64,000 bases of DNA, taken from the NCBI RefSeq assembly GCF_021026295.1, contig NZ_JAJNDA010000008.1, positions 1-64,000 on the forward strand, read 5' to 3'. Below, in pieces: positions 39,450-48,047 of the stretch. Origin of the DNA: Actinomycetospora soli (lineage in GTDB: Bacteria; Actinomycetota; Actinomycetes; Mycobacteriales; Pseudonocardiaceae). A program made the position numbers and the translations under genes. The stretch's first letter is position 1; each line of letters opens with the position of its first letter. The notes beneath the pieces were generated by a model. The model was not told the origin of the DNA. It saw only the letters and a list, made by a program, of their open reading frames with translations, and ran no database searches.

Positions 39450-41356
39450 TGACTGATCTCCTCGGTCTTCTCGGCGACCCCGGCGCTGTCGAAGGTGGCG
39501 ACCTCGGCGAGCGCCCGTGCGGCGGCGGCGACCAACGGCGCCGCCAGGAGGGCTCCGGTCCCTTCGCCGACCCGCATCCCGAGGTCGAGCACCGGCTCGA
39601 GCCCCAGGTGGGTCAGCGCCAGGGTATGGGCAGGCTCCACCGAGCGGTGCCCCGCGATCCACGCCTGTGACGCAGTCGGGGCGAGTGCGGCCGCGACCAG
39701 CGCGGCCGCCCCGGCCACGACGCCGTCGACGACGACGGGGGTCCGCAGCGCCGCCCCGCCCAGCAGCAGCCCGGCGATCCCCGCGATCTCCAGTCCGCCG
39801 ACGGCCGCCAGCGCGCCGAGCGGGTCGTCCGCGACGGCCTGCCCGCCCCGTCCTGGGCGAAGGGGCCCTTCGGTCGGTCTATCCGCCGGTGGGCGCCCTT
39901 CGCCAACGGCGGCCGGCCCGCCCCGTCCTGGGCGAAGGGGCCCTTCGGTCGCTCTATCCGACTGAGGGTGCCCTTCGGTCGACGGGGAGGACGGAGCGTC
40001 GGGCAGCAGACCGTGCCGCGACAGCGCCGTGCGCACCACGGCGGCCTTGCGCGCCAGCATCGCGTCGTCGATCCCGGTGCCGCGCCCGGTGACGACCTCC
40101 GGCGACGCGCCCGTGAACGCCGAGACCAGGGCGGCCGAGGCCGTGGTGTTGGCGATGCCCATGTCGCCGGTGACGAGCAGCCGGTTGCCGGCCGCCACGA
40201 GGTCGCGGGCCACCTCCACCCCCGCGACCACGGCCGCCCGCGCCTCCTCGCGCGACATGGCCGGGCCGACCGTCATGTCGGCGGTCCCGGGCCGGACCTT
40301 GCGCGGCAGCAGCCCCGGCGCCTCGTCCAGCGGGGCCGCCACCCCGACGTCGACCACGACGACCTCCGCGCCCACCTGGTGCGCGAACGCGTTCACCGCA
40401 GCGCCGCCGGCGAGGAAGTTCGCCACCATCTGGTGGGTCACGTCCTGCGGCCACGGCGTCACGCCCTGGGCGTGCACGCCGTGGTCGCCGGCGAACACCG
40501 CGACGACGGCGGGCTCGGGCACCGGCGGCGGGCACGACCCGGCCAGCCCGGAGAGCCGCACCCCGAGCTCGGCGACCTGCCCGAGCGCCCCGGGCGGCAC
40601 CGTCATCCGCGTCAGCCGCTCACGGGCCGCCGTCTCGCCGTCCGCGGTCGACAGCGCCGCGCACGCCGTCAGGGCGTCGTCCAGCGCGTCCCCGCCGGGG
40701 TGCGCGCCCCACCGGCCCTCGTGCACGGCCCACTCCAACGGTCGGCGCCGGGCCCACCCGGCGGTCTCCAGCTCCGGCCCGTCGGCGAACGCCGAGACGT
40801 GCCCGAGGCACAGGTACGCCACGATCTCGAGGTGCTGCGGGAGCCCGACCCGGTCACCGAGCAGCGCGGCCATCTCCCGCTCGCGGAAGAACGACACCCA
40901 CCCGACGCCGAGTCCCTCGGCCCGCGCCGCCAGCCACAGGTTCTGCACCGCACCGGCCACGGAGTGCGCGGCCATCCGCGGCTGGGTCGCCCGCCCGAGC
41001 ACGTGCCGGCCGCCGCGGGTCGGGTCACAGGTCACGACGACGCCGAGCGGGGCCTCGCGGATCGCCTCCACCTTCAGGCCCGCGAACGCCCGCGCCCGCG
41101 CCGCGGGCAGGGACGCCGCGAACGCCGCCCGCTGCGCCGCGGCGAGGTCCGCGAGCTCGTCCCGCAGCCCCGCGTCGCGCACCACGAGGAAGTCCCACGG
41201 CTGCGAGAAGCCGACGCTCGGTGCCGTGTGCGCGGCCGCGAGGACCCGGCGCAGCGCGGCGTCGTCGACCGGTTCGGCGGTGAACCCGGTCCGCACGTCC
41301 CGCCGCGCCGACAGCACCCGGTACAGGGCCTCCGCGTCCCCTCGCTCGAGACTCAC
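39446..41356 (-). CDS. bluB-cobT: BluB-CobT fusion with repeat-derived insert
   Basis: A 636-residue fusion. Residues 1-215 are BluB, which breaks down FMNH2 to make 5,6-dimethylbenzimidazole (RRDVRTGF, SVGFSQPWDFLVV, GLGVGWVSFF). Residues 240-636 are CobT, which activates DMB with nicotinate mononucleotide: SCPPPVPEPAVVAVFAGDHG, VTHQMVANFLAGGAAVNAF, TGDMGIANTT, GRGTGIDD, AAVGGLEIAGIAG and the catalytic Glu in GMRVGEGTGA. About 45 residues near 458-505 are not CobT. They are encoded by two tandem R1 repeats that keep the frame. The two enzymes make and use the same base, so fusion gives channelling. Start overlaps the cobC stop (ATGA). Confidence 0.93.
   Translation of the reverse strand: MSLERGDAEALYRVLSARRDVRTGFTAEPVDDAALRRVLAAAHTAPSVGFSQPWDFLVVRDAGLRDELADLAAAQRAAFAASLPAARARAFAGLKVEAIREAPLGVVVTCDPTRGGRHVLGRATQPRMAAHSVAGAVQNLWLAARAEGLGVGWVSFFREREMAALLGDRVGLPQHLEIVAYLCLGHVSAFADGPELETAGWARRRPLEWAVHEGRWGAHPGGDALDDALTACAALSTADGETAARERLTRMTVPPGALGQVAELGVRLSGLAGSCPPPVPEPAVVAVFAGDHGVHAQGVTPWPQDVTHQMVANFLAGGAAVNAFAHQVGAEVVVVDVGVAAPLDEAPGLLPRKVRPGTADMTVGPAMSREEARAAVVAGVEVARDLVAAGNRLLVTGDMGIANTTASAALVSAFTGASPEVVTGRGTGIDDAMLARKAAVVRTALSRHGLLPDAPSSPSTEGHPQSDRATEGPLRPGRGGPAAVGEGRPPADRPTEGPLRPGRGGQAVADDPLGALAAVGGLEIAGIAGLLLGGAALRTPVVVDGVVAGAAALVAAALAPTASQAWIAGHRSVEPAHTLALTHLGLEPVLDLGMRVGEGTGALLAAPLVAAAARALAEVATFDSAGVAEKTEEISQ
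39842..39980 (+). repeat. Two tandem R1 repeats inside cobT
   Basis: Direct repeat with a 75-bp period. The 46-bp R1 units C (39859-39904) and D (39934-39980) are each preceded by CCCGCCCCGTCCTGGGC. The first 44 bp of both copies differ at one base. The repeat is in the same family and orientation as copies at 9746-9855. 75 is a multiple of three, so the reading frame of cobT survives and the protein gains two copies of TEGPLRPGRGG. Confidence 0.9.
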
Positions 41357-42390
41357 AGCACCTCCCGCAGGGCCGCGACGAACGCGTCCATCGTCGACCG
41401 GTCCCGGACGGCCACGCGCACGTGCTCCGCGTCCAGGCCCGGGAAGGTGTCACCGCGGCGCACGGCCCAGCCGCGCTCCCGCAGCGCGCCGCGCACGTCG
41501 GTCCGCCCCGGGACGCGCAGCAGCAGGAAGCTCGACGCCGGGTCGCTGCCGCGCACCTCGACGCCGTCGACGCCGCGCAGCGCCGCCAGCAGGTGCTCCC
41601 GGTCGGCCCGCAGCGCGACCGCCGCGCGGTCGGCCTCGGCCCGCGCACCCGCCGTCGTGCAGGCCTGCATCGCGACGAGCGCGGGCGTCGACACCGACCA
41701 CGGCGGCGCGGCCGCGGCGAGCCGCGCGACCAGGTCGGGCGCCGCGAGCACGTAGCCGACCCGCAGCCCCGCGAGGCCCCAGGTCTTGGTGAGGCTGCGC
41801 AGCACGACGAGCCCGGGCAGGTCGTCGCGGCCGGCCAGCGACTCGGGCTCGCCGGGCACGGTGTCGGCGAACGCCTCGTCGACGACGAGGACCCGGCCGG
41901 GACGGGCGAGCGCGGCGAGCGTCGCCGCGGGGTGCAGCACCGAGGTGGGGTTCGTCGGGTTCCCGACGACGATGAGGTCGGCCTCCTCGGGCACGTCGCC
42001 CGGGTGCAACGTCAGGTCACCGTCGAGGACCACCCGCTCCACCGCGTGGCCCGCGGCCCGCAGTGCGGCCTCGGGCTCGGTGAACTGCGGGTGCACGACG
42101 ACGGCCCGGTGCGGGCGCAGTGCCCGCGCGAGCAGTACGAACGCCTCCGCGACGCCCGCCACGGGCCACACCTCGGCCGGGTCACGTCCGTGCGCGGCGG
42201 CCACCGCCACCCGCGCCGGCCCGGCGTCGGGGTAGGCGGCGAGCTCGGCCAGCGACGCGGCGAGCCGCTCGGTCAGCCAGGCCGGCGGGGTGTCGGCGCG
42301 GACGTTGACGGCGAGGTCGACCAGGCCGGGCCCCACCTCGGCGTCGCCGTGGTGGGCGAGGTCGTGCTGGTCGGGGAGGAGCGACGTCAC
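41353..42390 (-). CDS. cobC: Threonine-phosphate decarboxylase/aminotransferase-like protein CobC
   Basis: A 345-residue fold-type I PLP enzyme. VVGNPTNPTSVLHP, VLVVDEAFAD and the PLP-lysine motif LRSLTKTWGLAGLRVGYVLA are clear. In cobalamin clusters this family (CobC/CobD) makes (R)-1-amino-2-propanol phosphate for the nucleotide loop. Histidinol-phosphate aminotransferase is the alternative, but the operon setting favours CobC. The GTG at 42390 overlaps the preceding stop by 4 bp, and the stop overlaps bluB-cobT, so the operon is tightly coupled. Confidence 0.88.
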   Translation of the reverse strand: MTSLLPDQHDLAHHGDAEVGPGLVDLAVNVRADTPPAWLTERLAASLAELAAYPDAGPARVAVAAAHGRDPAEVWPVAGVAEAFVLLARALRPHRAVVVHPQFTEPEAALRAAGHAVERVVLDGDLTLHPGDVPEEADLIVVGNPTNPTSVLHPAATLAALARPGRVLVVDEAFADTVPGEPESLAGRDDLPGLVVLRSLTKTWGLAGLRVGYVLAAPDLVARLAAAAPPWSVSTPALVAMQACTTAGARAEADRAAVALRADREHLLAALRGVDGVEVRGSDPASSFLLLRVPGRTDVRGALRERGWAVRRGDTFPGLDAEHVRVAVRDRSTMDAFVAALREVL

Positions 42391-42737
42391 CGCATCTCGC
42401 CCTGGCGCGCGCCCGCGGCGGCCCGCAGCAGCGCCGCCTCGGCGGCCGGCACCGACGCGGCGAGCACCGAGGTGACCGCCCGCGGCGCGGCGCCGGGGTC
42501 CCACCCCTCGTCGTCCATCCGCTCGAGCAGGTCCTCGGTCAGGGCGTCGATGCGGGCCGCGAGGTCGGCGCGGGAGCGGACCGGTCCCGCGCCCAGGAGG
42601 TCGAGCGGCACCGCCTTGTCGTCGAGGCAGGCCAGCGCGAGGGCGGCGCGGACGTCGTCGGCGGCGCGGGTCCGCCACGTCGTCGGTCGGGGACAGGCGG
42701 TGTGGCGGCGCAGGTAGTGCAGGGGGGCGTGCGACAT
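42387..42737 (-). CDS. Small protein of unknown function, first gene of the cobalamin operon
   Basis: A 116-residue helical protein without recognised motifs. It starts MSHAPLHYLRRHTACPRPTT and continues with Ala/Asp/Arg-rich amphipathic helices. The GAGGAAGG ribosome-binding site lies 6 bases upstream of the ATG. It sits between a cobalamin riboswitch and cobC and is coupled to cobC by a 4-bp overlap. This placement ties it to cobalamin synthesis, import or cobalt handling. Function unknown. Confidence 0.75.
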   Translation of the reverse strand: MSHAPLHYLRRHTACPRPTTWRTRAADDVRAALALACLDDKAVPLDLLGAGPVRSRADLAARIDALTEDLLERMDDEGWDPGAAPRAVTSVLAASVPAAEAALLRAAAGARQGEMR

Positions 42738-42799
42738 CGCAGGCAGGCCTTCCTCGGGTTCCTCGCCCGATCGGCCGGCGGTCCGGGGGTGGAGCCGTC

Positions 42800-42990
42800 G
42801 GCGTGCTGGTGGCACTCGCGACGGCCGGAGTCTCCTGGCTCCCGGATCGACACTCGCCCCGGCCTTCCCGCCGGTTGCCCGACCGTGGCCATGCATGGGG
42901 TCCGCTCCCCGGTGACAGTGGCGGGACCGCGCCGGATTCACACCGGCTTCCTCCGCGTCCGTCGACGGCTGAGCCGACCACACCACGCGC
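42800..42990 (-). promoter_or_regulatory. Cobalamin riboswitch (AdoCbl)
   Basis: On the minus strand, the leader has GGAAGCCGGTGTGAATCCGG, then GCCACTGTCACCGGGGAG, GCGGGAAGGCC and the B12 box AGCCAGGAGACT (42829-42840 on the plus strand), in canonical order. The B12 box is about 90 nt upstream of the first operon start codon. It should shut the operon down when adenosylcobalamin is plentiful. Outer limits are approximate. Confidence 0.95.
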
Positions 42991-43025
42991 CGGGGGTCAA
43001 CGACGTGGGCGTCACGTGCCCACGG

Positions 43026-43592
43026 TCAGTGCAGGATGCCCTGCCGGAAGCCCCGGGCGACGGCGTCCGCGCGGTCGCCCGCGCCGAGCTTGCGGAACAG
43101 GCGCCGCGCATGGGTCTTGACGGTGTCCTCCGCGAGCGTCAGCGACGCCGCGATCTCGGAGTTCGACAGCCCCTCGCACATCCCCAGCAGCACGTCCAGC
43201 TCGCGGCGCGACAGCTCGGTGGTGGCGGGACGCCGGCCGCGGGCGCTGAACGGGCGCGGCCCGGTCTCCTCGCCGGCGCGCAGGAACCCCTTCGCGCCCC
43301 GGTCGAGCGCCTGGCCCGCGACCCGGTGCTCGTCGGACGGACCGCCGACCACGAGCACGGCGACGTCGGGTGCCGTGGTGCGCACGGTGTCGAGCGTGGC
43401 GATCCAGGCGGGCATCCCGGAGCCGTCGTCGTCGGCGGCCACCAGGACGAGGTCGGGGCGCTCCCGCTCGAGCGCGATCACGAGGTCCTCGCCGGGCCCC
43501 ACGCCGCGGACCAGGTCGAACCCGGCCTCCACCCCGCGGGCGACCCGCTCCCGGGCGGCCGCGTCGGGCGCGACGATCAGGCAGACGGCCAC
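43026..43592 (-). CDS. LuxR-type regulator with degenerate receiver domain
   Basis: A 188-residue protein. The C-terminal 65 residues are a LuxR/GerE helix-turn-helix (LSRRELDVLLGMCEGLSNSE, IAASLTLAEDTVKTHARRLF). The N-terminal 110 residues look like a receiver fold, but the position of the phosphorylated Asp reads LVLVA and the N-terminal acidic pair is incomplete. It is probably phosphorylation-independent. No histidine kinase is adjacent. It is transcribed towards the riboswitch region of the cobalamin operon, 36 bp away. Confidence 0.85.
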   Translation of the reverse strand: MAVCLIVAPDAAARERVARGVEAGFDLVRGVGPGEDLVIALERERPDLVLVAADDDGSGMPAWIATLDTVRTTAPDVAVLVVGGPSDEHRVAGQALDRGAKGFLRAGEETGPRPFSARGRRPATTELSRRELDVLLGMCEGLSNSEIAASLTLAEDTVKTHARRLFRKLGAGDRADAVARGFRQGILH

Positions 43593-43680
43593 GGCGGCTC
43601 CTCGGACTCGGGTGCGAGGCGCCAGACTCCCACACGGAACCGATATCGTGACCCTCGGGCTACCGACACGTTTGAGGACA

Positions 43681-44628
43681 TCACCCGTCCGTGGCGCGCG
43701 TCAGGTGTGCACGCAATGCGCCCACCTGCTCCCCCTTCCCGACGACCGGTGGCGCGGCCACCGCACGCAGGGCGTCCGGCGCCGCGAGGCCGACCGCCTC
43801 GAGGACCGCGAGCAGGACCGGCCCCAGCGCGCGGCCCGCGCCGTCGAGGACCTTCGCCGCGACCGCCGTGCCGTCGGGCAGCGCGGCGACGAGCACGCCC
43901 TCGGCGCCGGACTTCGCGACGCTGCCGGGGAGCTCGGTCATCAGCACGGTGTCGAGCCGGTCGGTGCCCGCCACGAGGTCCGGCCGGGCCTGCATCGCCG
44001 CGGCCACCCGGGCGACCGCGGGATCGGTCGGCCGGGCGAGGGCGTGCGCGAGCCGGGCGAGCCCCGCGAGCGTCGTGACGAACGCGGGAGCACCGCAGCC
44101 GTCGACGCTCGCGCCGAGGACCGGGCCGGCGAGCTCGTCGACCGCCGCCCGGCAGGCGACCTGCAGCGGGTGCGCCGGGTCGAGGTAGTCCGGATCCCCG
44201 CCGGCGGCCACGAGCATCGCCGCGTGCTTGCCCGAGCAGTTCATGGCGAGCGGGGTCGGGCCGTGCCCCGCGGCCAGGTACGCCCGCATCGCGGCGGTGC
44301 CCAGCGGCAGGTCGGGCACGCACCCCAGGTGCTCCGGCGTCAGGCCGTGCCGGTCGAGCAGCGCCGCCACCGCGGCGAGGTGCCCGGGCTCGCCGCTGTG
44401 CGAGGCGCTCGCGATCGCGACCTCGTCGTCGGTGAGGTCGGCCCCCGCCCGCAGCACCGCGACCGTCTGCGCGGGCTTCAGCGAGGAGCGCCCGAAGACC
44501 GGCCGGGCCGGGTCACCCGCCGTCAGGAACGTCCCCCCGTCGGGGCGCAGGACGACGAGGGCGACCTCGTGGACGGACTCGACGACCCCGCCGCGGGTGC
44601 TGCGCACGTGAGCACTAACGGTCGTCAT
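43681..44628 (-). CDS. L-asparaginase II-family amidohydrolase
   Basis: A 315-residue protein of the PF06089-type asparaginase family, distinct from the E. coli AnsA/AnsB fold. Hallmarks are GRSSLKPAQTVAVL near residue 46, ASASHSGEPGHLAAVA and PLAMNCSGKHAAMLVA. It would hydrolyse asparagine to aspartate and ammonia in the cytoplasm. AGAAGAGG lies 5 bases upstream of the ATG. It follows fchA by 34 bp on the same strand and may be co-transcribed with the one-carbon genes. Confidence 0.9.
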   Translation of the reverse strand: MTTVSAHVRSTRGGVVESVHEVALVVLRPDGGTFLTAGDPARPVFGRSSLKPAQTVAVLRAGADLTDDEVAIASASHSGEPGHLAAVAALLDRHGLTPEHLGCVPDLPLGTAAMRAYLAAGHGPTPLAMNCSGKHAAMLVAAGGDPDYLDPAHPLQVACRAAVDELAGPVLGASVDGCGAPAFVTTLAGLARLAHALARPTDPAVARVAAAMQARPDLVAGTDRLDTVLMTELPGSVAKSGAEGVLVAALPDGTAVAAKVLDGAGRALGPVLLAVLEAVGLAAPDALRAVAAPPVVGKGEQVGALRAHLTRATDG

Positions 44629-44662
44629 GGCGACCTCTTCTGCTCACGAGCGCGCAGCGCAC

Positions 44663-45235
44663 CTAGAACGCCGCCCGCTCCGCCAGCCGCCGCGCCTCGC
44701 CGGCACGCTCCTCGGCGTCCTCCACGCGCGGGTCGGCCCACGCCTCGGGGCCGTCGGCGATGTTGATCCCGACCAGCGCGGACGCCGACTCGGCGGCGGC
44801 CGCCGCGAGCAGGGAGGCGGTGACGGCGTCGCCGGACAGGGCGTCCGGGCCGTGCTCGGCGAGGGCCGCCGCGATCTCGGTGACCCGCACGGCCACGGCG
44901 AGGACGTCGAGCGGGACCTGGACGATCGCCTCGGTCGCGCCGGCGTCCCCGCCCGGGGCCTTCCGGGCGGCGAGGAACCCGGCGAACGCCGCGACGTCGT
45001 CGTCGGCCAGCCCGAGCGCCCGGGCGCGCAGCCCGTCGAGCTCGTGGGACAGGTCGACGGCCGCCGGGTCGGTCCGGGCGGCCGCCTTCGCGACCTTGCC
45101 CGCGAGACCCGCCGCCAGCGCCGCGGTGATCGCCGAGGTCGAGCCGGCCGCCGGCCCGGGCCCCTTCGCCGCCAGCGCGTCGCCGAGCCGCCCGACCGCC
45201 ACCTCGCCCAGCGGCCGGGGACTCCCGGCCGCCAC
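44663..45235 (-). CDS. fchA: Methenyltetrahydrofolate cyclohydrolase/cyclodeaminase family
   Basis: A 190-residue helical protein of the FTCD C-terminal family. The loop PGPAAGSTSAITAALAAGLA near residue 26 and LVGINIADG near residue 160 are typical. Paired with formate-THF ligase it would interconvert 5,10-methenyl-THF and 10-formyl-THF. The GTG start directly follows the fhs stop codon with no spacing, so translation is coupled. Confidence 0.88.
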   Translation of the reverse strand: MAAGSPRPLGEVAVGRLGDALAAKGPGPAAGSTSAITAALAAGLAGKVAKAAARTDPAAVDLSHELDGLRARALGLADDDVAAFAGFLAARKAPGGDAGATEAIVQVPLDVLAVAVRVTEIAAALAEHGPDALSGDAVTASLLAAAAAESASALVGINIADGPEAWADPRVEDAEERAGEARRLAERAAF

Positions 45236-46933
45236 CTAGAACAGCCCCACGATCGTGCCGTCGGGCTGCACGTCGATCGAGTGCGCGGCGGGCTGCTTGC
45301 CCAGGCCCGGCATCGTCCGCATGTCCCCGCAGATCGGGTAGACGAAGCCGGCCCCGACCGAGGCGCGGACCTCGCGGACCGGCATGCGCCAGCCGGTGGG
45401 GGCGCCGAGCAGCTTCGGGTCCGACGAGATCGACAGGTGGGTCTTCGCGATGCAGACGGGCAGCCCGCCGAACCCGTTGCGCTCGTAGAGGTCGATCGAG
45501 GAGTTCGCGGCCGGGGCGTAGTCGACGCCGTCGGCGCCGTAGACCTTCGTCGCGACGGCCTCGATCTTCTCGCGCAGCGACGCGTCGTCGGGGTAGAGCA
45601 GCTGGAAGTCCGACGGCTCCTCCGCGGCCTCCGCGACGGCCTCGGCGAGCTCGGCGGCGCCGCGTCCACCGTCCGCGAAGTGCGTCGACACGGCGACGCG
45701 GGCGCCGAGCGACTCGGCGATCTCGCGGATCGCGGCGTGCTCGCTGGGGTGGTCGGTGGGGAACGCGTTGATGCAGACCACCGGGGAGACGCCGTGCAGG
45801 CGCATGTTCTCGATCTGCTTGCGCAGGTTCGCCCCGCCGGCGTGGACCTCGTCGGGGTTCTCGGCGAGCAGCGCCTCCGGCAGGTCCTTGCCTGCGACGA
45901 TCCGGTGGTTCCCGCTGTGTGCCTTCAGCGCGCGGACGGTCGCGACCACGACGGCGGCGTCCGGGGTCATCCCGGAGGCGCGGCACTTGATGTTGAAGAA
46001 GCGCTCCGCGCCCATGTCGGCGCCGAACCCGGCCTCGGTGACGAGGAAGTCGCCGGCGTGGATGCCGATGCGGTCGGCGACGATCGAGGAGTTGCCGTGC
46101 GCGATGTTGCCGAACGGGCCGGCGTGCACGAGGACCGGCGTGTTCTCCAGGGTCTGCATGAGGTTCGGCTTGAGCGCGTCGCGCATCAGGGCGGCCATGG
46201 AGCCCGCGCCGTGGATGTCCTCGGCGGTCACGGCGTCGCCGTCGGGGGTGTAGCCGACGACGATCCGGCCCAGCCGGGCGCGCATCTCCTCGAGCGAGTT
46301 CGACAGCGCGAGGATGGCCATGACCTCGGAGGCCGAGGTGATGTCGAAGCCGGACTCGCGCGGCACGCCGTCCATCCGGCCGCCGAGCCCGGTCACGACG
46401 TTGCGCAGTGCGCGGTCGTTGACGTCGAGCACCCGCCGCCAGGTGACCCGGTACGGGTCCAGGCCCGCCGCGTTGCCCTGGTACAGGTGGTTGTCCAGTA
46501 CCGCCGAGAGCATGTTGTGGGCGCTGGTGACGGCGTGGAAGTCGCCGGTGAGGTGGAGGTTGAACTTCTCCATCGGGACGACCTGCGAGTAGCCGCCGCC
46601 CGCGGCGCCGCCCTTGATCCCGAACGTGGGCCCCATCGAGGGCTGCCGGATCGCGATGACCCCGCGCTTCCCGACGTGCGAGAACGCCTGCCCCAGCCCG
46701 ACGGTCGTCGTCGTCTTGCCCTCGCCGAGCGGCGTCGGCGTGATGGCGGTCACCACGACGTACTTGGCCTTCGGCCGGTCCGCCATCACGTCGATCGCGT
46801 CGAGCTCGATCTTGGCGACGTCGCGGCCGTGCATCTCCAGCAGGTGGGAGGGCAGGTCCATGGCCGCGGCGACGTCGTCCAGCGGCTTCAGCGTCGCCTT
46901 CTGGGCGATCTCGAGGTCGGACGGGATGCTCAT
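45236..46933 (-). CDS. fhs: Formate-tetrahydrofolate ligase
   Basis: A 565-residue ATP-dependent enzyme making 10-formyl-THF from formate. The P-loop TPLGEGKTTTTVGLGQAF is near residue 67. Other family blocks are RQPSMGPTFGIKGGAAGGGY, LTGDFHAVTSAHN, EAGFGADMGAERFFNIKCR and AGFVYPICGDMRTMPGLGKQP. The length matches the family. ATG start at 46933. With fchA it forms a compact C1 module that recycles formate into the folate pool. Confidence 0.97.
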   Translation of the reverse strand: MSIPSDLEIAQKATLKPLDDVAAAMDLPSHLLEMHGRDVAKIELDAIDVMADRPKAKYVVVTAITPTPLGEGKTTTTVGLGQAFSHVGKRGVIAIRQPSMGPTFGIKGGAAGGGYSQVVPMEKFNLHLTGDFHAVTSAHNMLSAVLDNHLYQGNAAGLDPYRVTWRRVLDVNDRALRNVVTGLGGRMDGVPRESGFDITSASEVMAILALSNSLEEMRARLGRIVVGYTPDGDAVTAEDIHGAGSMAALMRDALKPNLMQTLENTPVLVHAGPFGNIAHGNSSIVADRIGIHAGDFLVTEAGFGADMGAERFFNIKCRASGMTPDAAVVVATVRALKAHSGNHRIVAGKDLPEALLAENPDEVHAGGANLRKQIENMRLHGVSPVVCINAFPTDHPSEHAAIREIAESLGARVAVSTHFADGGRGAAELAEAVAEAAEEPSDFQLLYPDDASLREKIEAVATKVYGADGVDYAPAANSSIDLYERNGFGGLPVCIAKTHLSISSDPKLLGAPTGWRMPVREVRASVGAGFVYPICGDMRTMPGLGKQPAAHSIDVQPDGTIVGLF

Positions 46934-47037
46934 GACGGATCACACAAGCAGAGACCGTCCCGGCCGTCGACGCGAAGTGACCTGCGACCGATCGCGGTGG
47001 ACGGCCGGGGACGGCGGGAACGGCGCGGACGGCACCG

Positions 47038-47256
47038 CTAGGCGTTCATCCAGAGGCTGCGTCGCTCCTCGTGGGTGCGGGCGTGCGCGATGCGGTCCAC
47101 GGCCTCGCGCTGTTCCTCGCTCGCGGTGCCCAGGGCGACCGCACGCTCGGCGTCGGCCATCTCGCGGTCGGCGCGCGCCTCGTCGGGGTCGGACGGCGTC
47201 GCCGCGATCTGTCCGCGGTGGGCGTCCTCGGGCTCGCCTGCGTACCTGCCGGCCAT
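47038..47256 (-). CDS. Small charged hypothetical protein
   Basis: A 72-residue, highly charged, probably helical protein (DPDEARADREMADAERAVAL, then HARTHEERRSLWMNA). No transmembrane segment or known motif. GGGAG lies about 10 bases before the ATG. It is divergent from mobA with 92 bp between. Codon use matches neighbouring genes. Confidence 0.65.
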   Translation of the reverse strand: MAGRYAGEPEDAHRGQIAATPSDPDEARADREMADAERAVALGTASEEQREAVDRIAHARTHEERRSLWMNA

Positions 47257-47348
47257 CGCTGTCCACTCCCTGTCGTCGCACGGTGGGCCCTCTCCTCGAG
47301 CCCCGCCGTCGGGTGGATAGACGCAAAGCCCGCGCGACAATCAGGGCT

Positions 47349-47984
47349 GTGTCCGAGACGACTGCCGCCGCCGTGGTCCTCGCCGGGGGCCGCTCGACCC
47401 GGATGGGCCGCGACAAGGCCGCCCTGAGCTGGGGGGACGGCACCCTGCTCGACCACGTGGTCGCGGTCCTGCGCCGCGCGGTGACCGGCCCCGTGGTCGT
47501 CGTCGGCGCCGCGGGATTCCCCCGGCCGGTGGACGGCGCCGGGGTCCTCTCCGTCGGCGACGACGAGCCGGGCCGGGGCCCGCTGCAGGGCATCGCCACC
47601 GGGCTCACGACGGCGGGTGCGGCGGGCCGCGAGGTCGCCTTCCTGTGCTCGGTCGACCTCCCCGCCCTGCACCCGGCCTACGTGACGGCCGTGCTCGCGG
47701 CGCTGGGGGACGCCGGGGACACGGAGGTGGCCCTCCCCGTGCTGCACGGGCACCGGCAGCCGCTCGCCGCCGCCTACCGCACGGTGCTCGGGCCGCGGGC
47801 CACGCGGCTCCTCGCGGACGGCGCCCGCCGTCCGGCCGACCTCTTCGCGGCGAGCGTGGTCCGCGAGCTCAGCGCCGCCGACCTGCTCGCCGATCCCGCC
47901 CTGCGCGCGGCCGACCCGCAGCTGCGCGCCGTCGCCGACGTGGACACCCCCGAGGAGTACGCCCGCGCCCTCGACCAGCGGTGA
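47349..47984 (+). CDS. mobA: Molybdenum cofactor guanylyltransferase
   Basis: A 211-residue nucleotidyltransferase. The signature loop VVLAGGRSTRMGRDKAALSW is near residue 9. FLCSVDLPALHP carries the metal-binding Asp, near residue 99, and VADVDTPEEYARAL closes the fold. It attaches GMP (or CMP in related enzymes) to molybdopterin. GTG start. No other molybdenum-cofactor gene is in the window. Confidence 0.88.
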   Translation: MSETTAAAVVLAGGRSTRMGRDKAALSWGDGTLLDHVVAVLRRAVTGPVVVVGAAGFPRPVDGAGVLSVGDDEPGRGPLQGIATGLTTAGAAGREVAFLCSVDLPALHPAYVTAVLAALGDAGDTEVALPVLHGHRQPLAAAYRTVLGPRATRLLADGARRPADLFAASVVRELSAADLLADPALRAADPQLRAVADVDTPEEYARALDQR

Positions 47985-48047
47985 CGTCCCCGGACGAACC
48001 GGACTCGGACCCCTCGTCGGGCCGATGACCGTGGGAGATTGATCGTC

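Noticed and set aside
41353-42390. Histidinol-phosphate aminotransferase (HisC)
   Set aside because: The fold is shared, but the operon with bluB-cobT, a precorrin-2-forming gene and a cobalamin riboswitch favours CobC. No his genes are near.
43026-43592. Response regulator partner of the ligase-kinase fusion
   Set aside because: It is 34 kb away, of LuxR rather than LytTR type, and its receiver seems to lack the phosphoacceptor Asp.
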